In this document: positions 1-10,678 of the stretch, one piece after another
Position numbering within the stretch: position 1 is the stretch's first letter
Layout: every line of letters begins with the position of its first letter
Assembly (NCBI RefSeq): GCF_038396675.1
Contig: NC_088934.1
Location: forward strand, 45,251,001-45,315,000
Direction: 5' to 3'
DNA: 64,000 bases
Source: Hydra vulgaris
Taxonomy: Eukaryota; Cnidaria; Hydrozoa; Anthoathecata; Hydridae
Program-made: the position numbers and the translations under genes
Notes under the pieces: generated by a model
Databases searched by the model: none
The model's input: the letters and a program-made list of their open reading frames with translations, nothing else
What the model was told of the DNA's origin: nothing

Positions 1-114
1 AAAAATAATAATTTATTTTTATTATTTGGTTGTTGAACATGAATGTAATATTTTCATTTTATTACTAATTTTTGCTGTTTACATTTTAATTATTTGTTTT
101 ATTATTAATGTTAG
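1..114 (+). other. Intron sequence before terminal exon
   Basis: AT-rich sequence with no open frame, ending in a pyrimidine/T-rich stretch and the acceptor TTAG that precedes the terminal coding exon at 115-275. It is read as the last intron of a gene that begins outside the window. Confidence 0.4.
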
Positions 115-275
115 AAGCCATCAAGAAAAGTGCTTGCACAAGGGACTGTAACCGAAAAGATGTTGAACAACAAGTGGGAAAATGGTTGGGAGGTGCCAGA
201 GACCGGGACGGTGGTCGCACAGAAAGAGATAAGAGAGAAAAACAAAAGAAAACAAATAGTGTTGATGCAGATTAG
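115..275 (+). CDS. Terminal exon of unidentified gene (partial)
   Basis: A splice acceptor (TTAG) is followed by 53 in-frame codons ending in TAG. The peptide is strongly hydrophilic and basic-acidic: a Cys pair near its start (SACTRDCNRKD), then a motif KWLGGARDRDGGR, then a lysine/arginine/glutamate-rich tail ending NSVDAD. Base composition is clearly higher in GC than the flanking DNA, and the frame has no interruption, so this looks like real coding sequence. I do not recognise the family. It could be the end of a host gene or of a mobile element gene. An AATAAA-type signal lies near 537. The rest of the gene is upstream of the window. Confidence 0.5.
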
Positions 276-400
276 CACTTGATCTTACTACGTGCACATG
301 CAGATATATACTATTGTTTCGTTTTATTGTTCAATGTTCATTATGAACAATTATTATGCTTTCTTTACGAGTAATAGATACAAATTGTATTGAGCATTAA

Positions 401-837
401 AGTGACAGTCCAGCCAATTTTAAGTTGAGTGTCATTTTATTAGAATTGTGTCTATAAAATTATTTTGATTATCTGTTATTTGTTTTTTCTAAAGTTATAT
501 TTTTAAGGAACTACTTTGTTGAAAATTGCAAATTATAAATAAATCTGTAGCCAACGAGTGCACAACAATAGCTAGTATTCTAAGCCGTGATGTCAATAAC
601 ACATGCAAAGACGAAAACAGACCAATGCATGTTGCATAGCAAAGCATTTACGCTGTCCTATACTTGATATTCTGGTTTAGTGACGTCACTAAACCAGAAT
701 ATTAATTAGATTTTACGTTAGAAAAATACATTTTTTCACTTACGAGCAGTTAATAAACAAAAAATGAGTTTCCAATAATGCTTATTAAAGCGAACACTAT
801 AAAATAACATCAACTTGATATTGGCTGGACTGTTACT
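401..837. mobile_element. MITE with TTAA target duplication
   Basis: A 437-bp non-coding element bounded by TTAA at 397-400 and 838-841. Its terminal inverted repeats read AGTGACAGTCCAGCCAAT on the left and AGTAACAGTCCAGCCAAT on the right, and similarity extends to about 27 bp. TTAA duplication is typical of piggyBac and Kolobok superfamilies, so it was probably mobilised by one of these. The tandem copy downstream has a single TTAA at 1234-1237 at the equivalent place, which supports the boundaries. No coding sequence inside. Confidence 0.85.
667..702. repeat. Perfect 36-bp palindrome inside MITE
   Basis: Arms ATATTCTGGTTTAGTGAC and its exact complement meet at the centre TGAC|GTCA with no loop. 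It lies inside the TTAA MITE. The TGACGTCA centre equals a CRE-type bZIP site, but no functional role can be inferred. Confidence 0.9.
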
Positions 838-841
838 TTAA

Positions 842-2523
842 ATATACAGTCTTATTTCATTATTTTTGGTGCTTCAATGTACTTGCTGCATTGTACATAA
901 TTATAGTTTTATCATGTTTTCAATAACTTTATAAAGTCATCGAGAAGTATCCACGATGCCATTATTGAGCTGTAAAATATTATATATAAGGGTATGTGTT
1001 TCATTCTGTAAATTTATAAACAAAGTCAATAGTACAACATTTTTTATGTACTCGTGTAATTAACAACTTTTGTTTTTAGAGTACTTGTTAGTTGTAATAT
1101 TTCTGGATTTTATGCATAATCTAGCTGTAATATATTGTTATATATGATGCAAACTTGATTTAGTATATTGTGGTGCTAAATGCATTCGAGTTTTTTGAGT
1201 TTACTATTTGGTGAACAAATATTATGCTTTCTATTAAACTTGCAGTCTTATTTCATTATTTATGGTGCTTCGATGTATTTGCTGCATTGTACATAATTAC
1301 AGTTTTATCTTGCTTTCAGTAACTTTGTAATGTCATCGAGAAGTATCCACGATGCCATTATTGAGTAATAAAAAACTTTAAAATATGTGTTTAATTAAAA
1401 GGGTCAAAATTTTTTTATGTACTCGTGTGATTAACCAGTTTTTTTTTTAGGATACATGTCATATTTCTGGATCTTCTGTATAATCTAGCTATAATATAAT
1501 GTTTATATGAAGCAAACTTGGTTGAGTAAATGCATAAAAAAACTATTTAGTCAAATTACTTACTGTTTTCCCACTATAAATGCTTTATTTCAAAATGTAA
1601 CAGTACAACACAAGTTTTGTTTCTGCAATTGTATTGCATATATATTGTTATAACATGCAGCTAACTTTAATGACTTGTTCTGCCTGTAAGCATTATGTAT
1701 CACCTGGTATTACTAATATGATGCTTATTTTCCTATGGTGGCTATAGCTGTATACATACGTATATGCAATGTGATTTTGTTAAATAAACTTGTAACTTAA
1801 TGACTATCACAATCTAATGTAATAGTTATAAAATTTTGATATATAATATGCTATATAAGCTATCCTAAATTCGTACAAAGTTTTCAAAAAACTATATAGG
1901 TCCCACTTGGGTTGCCCATCTGAGACCCGTGCGCAGTGTTTGGGGACGTCATATGGACCCTACTGGGGCAGCCCATATCGGGCCCATCTGTGCCCCGCAG
2001 ACATGCTCGCATACTTTAGCTCCATTGAAGTAATGTTAGGGCATTTTTAAAAAAGCAGTTGTAATGGAGGAATAGAATTCGGTATTGTTGCGATGGAGAA
2101 AAGGGCATTATTTCTTTTCTTTTTTCTTTTCAAACTACATAATGACTTCAGAAATATTTTTCCACTGGTTTAATTTTAACTTGTTTTTTATGTGTGATTG
2201 ATTTTAAGTTTTGCTTATAAAGTCAAGTTTGCATTTTAAGAGATTTAATAGGTGGCAGAGTTTTTTATTTCTAAATATTTTTTTAATGTTTTTCAGTGTA
2301 TAAACGATTATAATTTAGAAAATGTTTTAGAGAAAATATTTTTAGAGAGTTTAGAGTGGTTAATACTCTTTTTACTTCTAGATATACAGCATTTTTAAGT
2401 TTAAATTCAATTTGATATATATTTTTGTAATACGTTCTTTAATAGTTTGATGAAGTCTTTTAGAGTTAGCTAATAAATAGTGTAAGTTTTGTCTGGAAAA
2501 GTAAGAGTATTGGGCTTCAATTT
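842..2523. other. Non-coding AT-rich region
   Basis: Contains the tandem copies described separately and no supported gene. From about 1897 to 2015 there is a GC-rich island with repeated GGGCCCA/GCCCAT and GGGGACGTCATATGG-like words, quite unlike the surrounding AT-rich DNA. I read it as a fragment of an interspersed repeat. Confidence 0.5.
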
Positions 2524-2768
2524 GGGCGATTCTAAGGAGGGGGAGGGGAAGTGGATGAGAGGAGTGTGTTGGAGTGTCATATCCTCCCCCCTCTCCAAAA
2601 AACGCGAATTTTAAGTTGTAGTCAGTTTTTTTAGGAATTAGTCGATTAATTAGGCATTTGACACATTTCAGTCGGGTAATTTTTAGTTTTGGGAAAAAAA
2701 AGCAGTCGGTGCTTTAAAGTATTTGCTCTCCCCCCCCCCCCCCCATCATTTTGTTTCTAGAATCGCCC
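2524..2768. mobile_element. Small inverted-repeat element (GGGCGATTCTA ends)
   Basis: GGGCGATTCTAAGG at the left and the complementary TCTAGAATCGCCC at the right bound about 245 bp. Inside are G-rich (2536-2550) and C-rich (2581-2596, 2731-2744) tracts. No coding potential. Probably a short non-autonomous DNA transposon; target duplication unclear. Confidence 0.45.
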
Positions 2769-2802
2769 CTGGTTTTGATTATATTTTTATCTCGTTCTTC
2801 AG

Positions 2803-3158
2803 TGTTTTTAGAAATTTGTTAAAAGCTTTTTAAATTTTCTTGATTTACTAAACCAAATAACTCCAAATGTTTTACACAAAATGCCTTCGCTTTAAACAGA
2901 GTGTTCCTGTTAGCATTAAACGACTACTTTTATTATTGTAAAAAATGTTTCTCATCCACGCATCCATGGTTGAAAAACATTTCAACATCCACGCGTGGTT
3001 GAAAAACATTTTTTACAATAATAAAAGTAGTTGTCTAATGCTAGCAGAAACACTCTGTTTAAAGCCAGAGCATTTTGTGATAAAAATTTCGAAGCGAAAT
3101 TATTTAGTTTAGTAAATCAACAAAATTCAAAATAGCTTTTAACAAATTTCTAAAAACA
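2803..3158. repeat. Foldback element with about 155-bp arms
   Basis: Left arm 2803-2960 and right arm about 2995-3158 are inverted copies (TGTTTTTAGAAATTTG against CAAATTTCTAAAAACA at the ends). They differ by scattered substitutions and are separated by about 30 bp holding further ACATCCACGC-type repeats. The structure is that of a foldback MITE. Confidence 0.85.
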
Positions 3159-3222
3159 TTGATACCCTGATATACTGATACACTAATATTTCTAAAATAC
3201 TGATACTTTCCCTTGATTTTAT

Positions 3223-3260
3223 TATTAAATGTCCACCGTGGCCACGGTAGACATTTAATA
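3223..3260. repeat. 38-bp palindrome
   Basis: TATTAAATGTCCACCGTGG pairs with CCACGGTAGACATTTAATA with one mismatch and no loop. It lies just outside the foldback element. Confidence 0.85.
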
Positions 3261-3363
3261 CAACCTCAATAAATTTTCTTTAAAGAATTAATTTTCAGAG
3301 AGTACTTAAAACTATTTTTATTTTTATTAAATAGGATCGATGCAGTAATATTAATAATCATTA

Positions 3364-3447
3364 TACACACACACTAACACACACGCACACACACAAACAT
3401 TTAAATAATTTATATATAATCGACGTATGTATGCACACACACACACA
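3364..3447. repeat. Interrupted (CA)n microsatellite
   Basis: CACA-rich tracts at 3364-3400 and 3433-3447, interrupted by AT sequence. The second tract abuts the left end of the large TIR element, which makes its exact boundary uncertain. Confidence 0.8.
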
Positions 3448-3735
3448 TGACAAAAATAGGTTTTAAGTTTTAGGTCAGAGTTACCCAAATATTTTTATGG
3501 AACTTTTATCAGTGACTCTTCAGGATACTGAATCTAGAAGCTTAAAAATCAAAAGGTAGCCGTTTTTGGAAAAAAAGATTTCAAACTTTTGTCTATTATT
3601 TTATAAAAGGGGAGGGGTTGAGAGTTGTAAAGTTAAGGTTTTCCTTATAAAAAGTCAATATTAACACTTTCTAATGATGTTAAAGTTAATCCAGTATTGC
3701 ATGCAATTAAATTTTGATCATCTTAAGATGTTAAT
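3442..3735. repeat. Left terminal inverted repeat
   Basis: Inverted partner of 6673-6966. It differs by a few substitutions and small indels, for example a one-base difference in the GGGGAGGGG tract. Confidence 0.9.
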
Positions 3736-4027
3736 TTTTAGTTATCTAAAATTCTCGAAGTTAGTTATCTCAAACATTAAAAAAGTTGTGATGGCCTTGA
3801 AATGGAGTAGAATTTTTTTTTGAAGAGAAAAAATGTCAAATTCTTTTAAAAAGACAATTCTTATTATCCATATTAACTCATATACCTTATTAACTATTCA
3901 TGTTACAAAATGCAAATGTTAGAAAAAACTAAGATTTTTTTATACTGTTAGCTAACAATTAAAAAAAATATTTGTATCCAATGTTTTAAATTTATAAACA
4001 TAAAACAAAATATCTGAATTTTTTAAT

Positions 4028-6600
4028 CTATAAATTAGTACTGCTGAACAATTCAGCAATTCTTCTGCTTCTAAGAGAGTGCTTTGAGCTTGTTTGTGAA
4101 ACATTGAATCGTTCGATTATTGGCTTCATTTTTGAATGAGCCGATTCAGATGCCTGTTCATTGTATCGTCTAAGAGAATGACCAGTAAGTTCAATAAATT
4201 GTTGCAAGTGAGCTGAGATTATATGTATTTTCCAGGTCACAGTAAGTTTCTTTCCTAGAAACTAATAAAATATTCTATAAGATAGATAATAATAATAGTA
4301 TATTAATACAAAGCCAATTTAAAGCAAGTTTATTATATTTAACTGTACCTCTGAACAGTACTCTTGTGTGGCTTTGTAGGAACAAACAAAGTCAGTTATT
4401 AGTTGAAGATAACAAGGGTTAAGATAACTTCCGAAGGTTCCTTGAACTAATTTCTCAAATTTTCTCATTGGACATAGAAGTGGTAAGAGTTCAATTGGTA
4501 GCCTTAGTGGTCGCAGTTTTTAAGAATAATCCTTCATGTATTGCCTTCATATGTTCCCCCATGGTATCCTCTTCTAATACATCCAAGTGAGTTGACCCAT
4601 TCTTTGTATTCAGGCCAATAAAAAATTATATAAGTTGATATATGATTTACAAATCCCATTAACATATGAAGCTCCGGCAAAGGAATTACTTCAAGAACTA
4701 GTTTTGACTTGTTTCTCTCCTTTATTAAGCATACATTCACCACATTCTATCAAAGTTTATTAATTTGATTACCAGTTTTGAAAAAAAAAAAAAAAATTTA
4801 TTTAATAAAAAGATTTTTAAATTTTTAAATTAAATAATAATTAACATTTACACCTTATAATCTTTCATTTCAGAACTTCGATAACCAGCTTCCATGTACC
4901 TCTGATGCTATAGATCCAATGATAAAAATGTTTTTGTCAACCCACCAAAAAGTTCACATTCTCCTTCACACCAAGCACAAGCATACATACCGCCATGAGA
5001 CTAAATTTTCTTATGTTTTTTGAAAAATCCTAATTAACTAATTAAAAGTTACATAATAAATTAATTTTAAATCAGAACTTAACATAAATTCCAAGAAGAA
5101 TATTAATTATTTTCAAATTAGCTGCAAGAACATATTTACAATATTCTAGCTTTAAAAGATCTAATAAAATGGCTAAATTTTTGTGTGTCTCCTGCAAGTT
5201 TTCACAATATGCAAGAACTATGAAATGGTTAATTCCAGAGTATGTTCCATGAGAACTTTGATCTTCGCATCGTTCTTTTTCTGGATCAAAGAGGTTACAA
5301 ATTACCTTAAGTGATCCACCTCCTACAAAATATTAATTTTAATTTAAAAAATATATATTATTAAGTTCTATATTATATATAAGTTGTATAATATTTCTTT
5401 ATCTAATAATGTTTTTACCTGAATCAATTCCAATTCGTATTAATGTTTGGAAAGGGTTTTGCTTTCTGGAAGTCATTACAAAGTTAAGCAGCTCGGTTAA
5501 TTGACAAACATAAACAAGGTCTCTTGACACATCGGTTGACAACTTTATTTTTTTTCTTCTGCAAAAATTGTCTTCACATCATAAAATTCAGATAGGAGTT
5601 TACTTTTTTTGCAGTTTTTTTTAAGATTCGCCTCAAATTGAATTCCACTTTTCCTTAAGGATTTCAGAAGGATGCGTGATTTGAAAGTCCAAGTCGAATA
5701 ATCATTTTTTCAGTTTCTTCAAATTTGACTTTCCTAATAACTAATTGAGGAACACCAATAGTTATAGGTAATGGCAACCCAACTGAATAATAAAATACTT
5801 TAGATGATTTAATCAATTCGAAAACACTAATAAATCTAATAAACAAATTACCAGTATTTAGATGTGTCTGGATTCCATGCTTAAGTTTTTTTTAATAATC
5901 GATCTTAAAACATTTGAAGTGACTTTTTTCTGAACTTTTTTTGAAGCATTAAATAACTTAGCAGAAAGATTTGTATACACGTTCATTTCATTACATTGAT
6001 GTCGAATTCCTCTCTTAATCGCACATAAGCAAACGTTACACATCCTATTCGAACTTACTAATTTCTTTGTTTTTTTCATATGTGGAAATCTGGATCTAGC
6101 TATTGAACAAACTGTGCATGTTTCACAATTTCTAGTGCTTACACATCTAGATAATTGGGAAGATTGCGATCGAGTTTTAACTGCATTTGGTATGTCTTTA
6201 CTTTCTTTCAGTAAGTTTACATACTTTTTGTATGTTGGACAAATGCCTACATAAAGTAAATTAATTTTTAAATAATGATTATTTTCAGAAAGTATTTTTT
6301 AATAAAATAATTGCATTAGTTAATCATAATATGGAGTATACCTGTTGGATAACTGTACACAGATATTGAATATTCAGGTTTTACATACATTCTTATGTAA
6401 GCCTCTAATAACTTCGTGACTGGAATACATTTTAAGCATTTCTTCAAACAACAGCAACAAATAATTTTCTGATTCAATAAATGGTCTCGTTTTTCTTTGC
6501 TGTTTACTGTTTTGTTAGATAATATATTAGGCATTTTTTTAATAAAGTAATTTATGTTTAATATTAACAATAACGAAACAATAACTAGGGTTTGAAACAT
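4028..6600 (-). pseudogene. Broken DDE-like transposase, multi-exon
   Basis: The N-terminal exon (6600 to about 6340) encodes a CCCCLKKC cysteine cluster and is spliced in phase (PTG|GTATAC donor, acceptor near 6250) to an exon with CETCTVC and CNVC-type cysteine pairs, probably zinc-binding. Further pieces follow at 5846-5664, 5640-5420 (GIDSG, donor GTAAAA), 5323-5090 (GGGSLKVICNLF, in phase with GIDSG), 5010-4860 (GGMYACAWCEGE), 4743-4534 (LPELHMLMGFVNH, RRGYHGG) and 4240-4028 (GHSLRRYNEQASESAHSK). DSGGG, the ELH motif and the EQ..E..H motif are plausible RNase-H-fold residues. At least three frameshifts (near 5868, 5675 and 5535) make it non-functional. The family is recognised only as a recurring uncharacterised invertebrate DDE-like group. 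Confidence 0.65.
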
Positions 6601-6672
6601 TCTATTGTTATATTAAACAAATAAATTACTATATAAAGTAAAGAATGCTTCCATCAACAATTCTATAGGAAT

Positions 6673-6966
6673 ATTAACATCTTAAGATGATCAAAATTTA
6701 ATTGCATGCAATACTGGATTAACTTTAACATCATTAGAAAGTGTTAATATTGACTTTTTATAAGGAAAACCTTAACTTTACAACTCTCACCCCCTCCCCT
6801 TTTATAAAATAATATACAAAAGTTTGAAATCGTTTTTTTCAAAAACGGCTACCCTTTGATTTTTAAGCTTCTAGATTCAGTATCCTGAAAAGTCACTGAT
6901 AAAAGTTCCATAAAAATATTTGGGGAACTCTGACCTAAAACTTAAAACCTATTTTTGTCATGTGTG
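6673..6966. repeat. Right terminal inverted repeat
   Basis: Inverted partner of 3442-3735. The first coding exon of the transposase begins about 70 bp inside it, so this end probably carries the promoter; that is inference. Confidence 0.9.
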
Positions 6967-8731
6967 CACACTACACCTATCACTATATAAATCAGTCAAT
7001 GCAAATAGATTCTCTCTCCTACCCCACTTCCAAAACATAAACAAAAAAACTTTCTAATGCTTAAATTAATTATAAAAAGTTCATATGCTCAAACACTGCG
7101 CTCTAAATTATTTAATATTTTAAGCTTTTTTTTGTTTTAAAGATCAGGAAAAAAAATTGATAAATTCTTCACTTTTTGTTTTGCATCTTTTTGTTTATTT
7201 CTGTTTTTTTTTAGTTGGTTTGTTAGTTGGTTTTGATTTTTTCTTAGTTGGTTTTGATTTCAAAAAGTATATAGTTTCGGTTTTTTATGGTACCGAAACA
7301 AAAATGTTTTTAAGTAGTAAACACAACTAATTCTTGAATTTAAAGCTTTTTGTAATGCTTGACGTAATCATCCATTCAATTCACTTAAGAAAGAATTTAT
7401 GTTTTTTTTTTGCTTTAAGTTAAATAGATATTAAAAAATACGAATCTTTTTTGTTGAATTTTTTTTTTTAAATATATTTCAACATTCAGCAGCATAAAAG
7501 GGCGACTCTAAATCGAGTAAGAACAGTTTTAATTTAAATTATGAAACATTGAAATTATTTTTCTAAAACTATGACAATTAAATAAGTATCAAAAAGACTT
7601 TTTTGTCGATTTTTGTTTTCTGTATGAACTGCAAAATAAGATTTAGAAAAACCACTTTAAAAAGAATTCCGAAAAGAACTGTTCCAAATGCAATTATGCA
7701 AGTTTTTGCATGTTGTAAAGCTTACTTAGTTTACTTGAGTCAAGTAATAACACTTTACACGACACTAGATTTCTTGACGATGTTCGCGTAAATTAAGCCT
7801 AAAATACAGACTTTTTGAAGAAAATATATTTATAAATGGCTTAACTCTATATAAAATAGCAATTAATTTGATTAAAAGATTCAAAAAGCCTCCCTACTGA
7901 TATTTTTTGAGCGTAGAAGCTTTTATAGTGCAAAATTTAACAATAGCATATGTAACAGATGATGTATACATTTTATTTATAGAAAAGTGAAACGAAGTGT
8001 CCATAGATTGACTGTTTAATTTGGGACAAGTGCAGTAAAATATAAACACACTGATTGAGGGTCATGAATTATATAACGTTAAAGTATTGTTTAGGTAGGT
8101 TTTATAGTAGCTATGTTTTAAGTAAAACTCTTAGTTATGGGTATGTACACTTTACTAGAAATTACGCAGTTTGACTGATTTAATATAAATGCTGTAATAT
8201 TTAAACTTACGGTAAATCGATCTTTTATTGTATAAATAACAGTAGAATAACAATTTATTATTGAAAAAAATTATTTATAATTTTCCCCGAAATCTATTCA
8301 GAATACGATTTTAGTTTGATTTCAGAAATCGTTAGATTAAAAAAAAAAAAATTTAAGTTTCTTTCAAACTTTTGTCTATTTTTTACCCAAAAAAGATTAA
8401 AACGTTTTTCCATGCTATCAAAAACAATTTTTGATTAAAGCAGTGATTAAATTCACGGACAACAGGTGGAAAAATACTTTATAACTGTCTGGTTTTGAAC
8501 TTTGTCTGATTGATATTAAAAACCACGTAAGAACTAATAAAAATAAATAATAAAAATACTTGAGAAAAATAAAAAATTTATTATTGTATACTAATTCTGA
8601 TAAAAATACTTAAAAAACATATACATTTTTTACTGCATACTATATATACATACGTATAAATAATTTAAAATATCTTTATTATTTACAAAAAAAAATTCTT
8701 AAAAAAGTGATCAATTTAAATAAATTTCTTT
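6967..8731. other. Intergenic, no supported gene
   Basis: AT-rich DNA with homopolymer runs. A 62-codon open frame at 7603-7791 shows no recognisable motif and is not called. A short stretch near 8365-8382 resembles part of the TIR of the element at 3442-6966. It includes the 3' flank of the PH-domain gene. Confidence 0.5.
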
Positions 8732-10536
8732 TTAGTTCACATCAATGAATTTAAATAAACTTTTTTTAGATTGAGGAAATTGACTTTGAGTTGGTCCAAC
8801 AAATGTTTTTGGTAAAGAATTTATGATTTTAGAAGACTTATTTGAAAAAACATCCGTTTGTAAACATTTAAATGGAGTCATTTTATTTACAGTGTTTTCA
8901 GAAAAATTTCTCTTATTATTTATCTGCATTGAGATGTTAACGTTACAAACAGAAGCAACTACACTTTCTAACGATTCGTTGCTAACAGTTAGATTTGTTG
9001 ATTGTGATAAACAAATTTTATTTGGTTGAAAGTATATTTGCTGATCCATATAAGTAGTTGGTTGTACATATATATGCTGATCTGTGCAATTAGTTGATTG
9101 TAAATTGACATGCTGGTCAACGGAACCAGTTAATTGTAAACTGACATGCTGATATATGCAATCAGTTGGTTGCAAATTTATTTGTTGATTCAAAAATCCT
9201 GATTGCATATTTTTTTGATGAGCCATGCAATCATTTGATTTTAGATTTATTGGTTGATTCCTACAAACAGCTGGCTGCAAATTTACTACTTGATTAAATC
9301 TCCTATTCTAATTTTAAAAAAATTACAAATATATATAACTTTATAATAAAATATTAAAATAATAATAATAAAAAACATAACTTTATAATACATATATATT
9401 TTTGAAATAATATAAAATTTCAATTCTTAAAATAAAAAAAAAACTAAAATGCTACCTCAGTTATTCCATCTACAGTGCCAGATAAAACATTTACTTTATT
9501 TAATGATAAAACATCAACTCTGTCTGGCAATATTTCTTTTATGGATTGAATCTCATCGTTTATTTGAATAGATTGACCAACAACTTGTATACTCCCATCA
9601 TCCATTACATTATATAAGAAATTTTTAGGAGAAAGCAGAGGTGAAAAATCTACTTTATTTTCATTGAGGGACTTGTTAACACCTTCATAATTAGTTTTTG
9701 AACTATTGATTCCTTTACAAAATTGTTCATTAATTGGAGTTGGACAAGAAATTCTTTCTGGTACAGGAGGAGATATATCGTCAATAGAAGTTAGCTTTGT
9801 TAAGTTTTCATTATATTTTGTACTAGAAGATAGTACACATGGCTTTGTACTTCGATCTAAATCAGGTGGTTCTGGTCCTCTTTCCAAATCAAACCCTTGT
9901 TGTCGTAGATTTTTAAATACATTTTTTTTCTTTGATAAATAGTATTTTTGTCTTAATTTTTCTTGAAATTCTTTCAAGTTATTTTGAGCAATTTTTTCTG
10001 CACAAGTTTTAGATTCTTCTTTATTTAAAGTATCGTCAAAGCTTTTAAAGCCTCTTGAAACATTATGAACCTGAAGCTTAACTTTCAACGGCTCACTTGA
10101 GCGACGAGGACCTGTTTTTGAAGGTAAATCAGATAACTTGTTAAGTGAAGTACTTGTAAGAGATTTTTGGCTAACAACAGATAATCCTTTCTTACATTTT
10201 ATAGTGTTCATAAAACCAGAAGTAACCAATCCTAACCTATGCTCTAGCTGAACTTTTTTACTTTCCTTGACTGTTTTATGGTCTGAAGTATCATTTATAG
10301 CCAAAGTTGACAAAGATAAGTTTTTTACACTTTTTTTCTTTTTATCAATACAAAATGACCTATCACGAAATATGTTAGAATCATTCATATCAAGAATAAA
10401 ACTGTTAACTCCATTTTCAAAAGAATTATCTTGACAATTTTTATTTTTGTAAACATTACTATCAGCTGTTTTTCTTTCATCACTACTAGCAAAAATGCTA
10501 TTATTTATGCTGTCTTTGAAATCTAACAAATAAAAA

Positions 10537-10585
<49 letters not shown>

Positions 10586-10613
10586 GTTGTTACTATTATT
10601 GTTATTATTATTA

Positions 10614-10678
<65 letters not shown>

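Larger units (their letters stand above)
346..1560. repeat. Diverged tandem duplication, about 396-bp offset
   Basis: Two copies of one sequence lie in tandem. Copy A runs from about 346 to 1200 and contains the inserted MITE at 401-837; copy B runs from about 1213 to 1560. Landmarks present in both are GAACAA.TATTATGCTTTCT (346 and 1213), CAGTCTTATTTCATTATTT (847 and 1243), CATCGAGAAGTATCCACGATG (938 and 1335) and a TGTACTCGTGT block (1047 and 1417). Copy B lacks the MITE and so preserves the empty site. Probably 3' UTR or intergenic sequence of the gene ending at 275. Confidence 0.8.
3442..6966 (-). mobile_element. 3.5-kb DNA transposon with long TIRs
   Basis: Two inverted copies of about 294 bp (3442-3735 and 6673-6966) bound the element. 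The ends start CACACATGACAAAAATAGG and are about 95 per cent alike by eye. Between them is a broken minus-strand multi-exon transposase-like gene. The target duplication cannot be fixed because the left flank is a CA microsatellite. The superfamily is not assigned with confidence: long TIRs and a DDE-like protein with Cys motifs are seen, but I cannot match it to a named family from memory. Confidence 0.85.
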
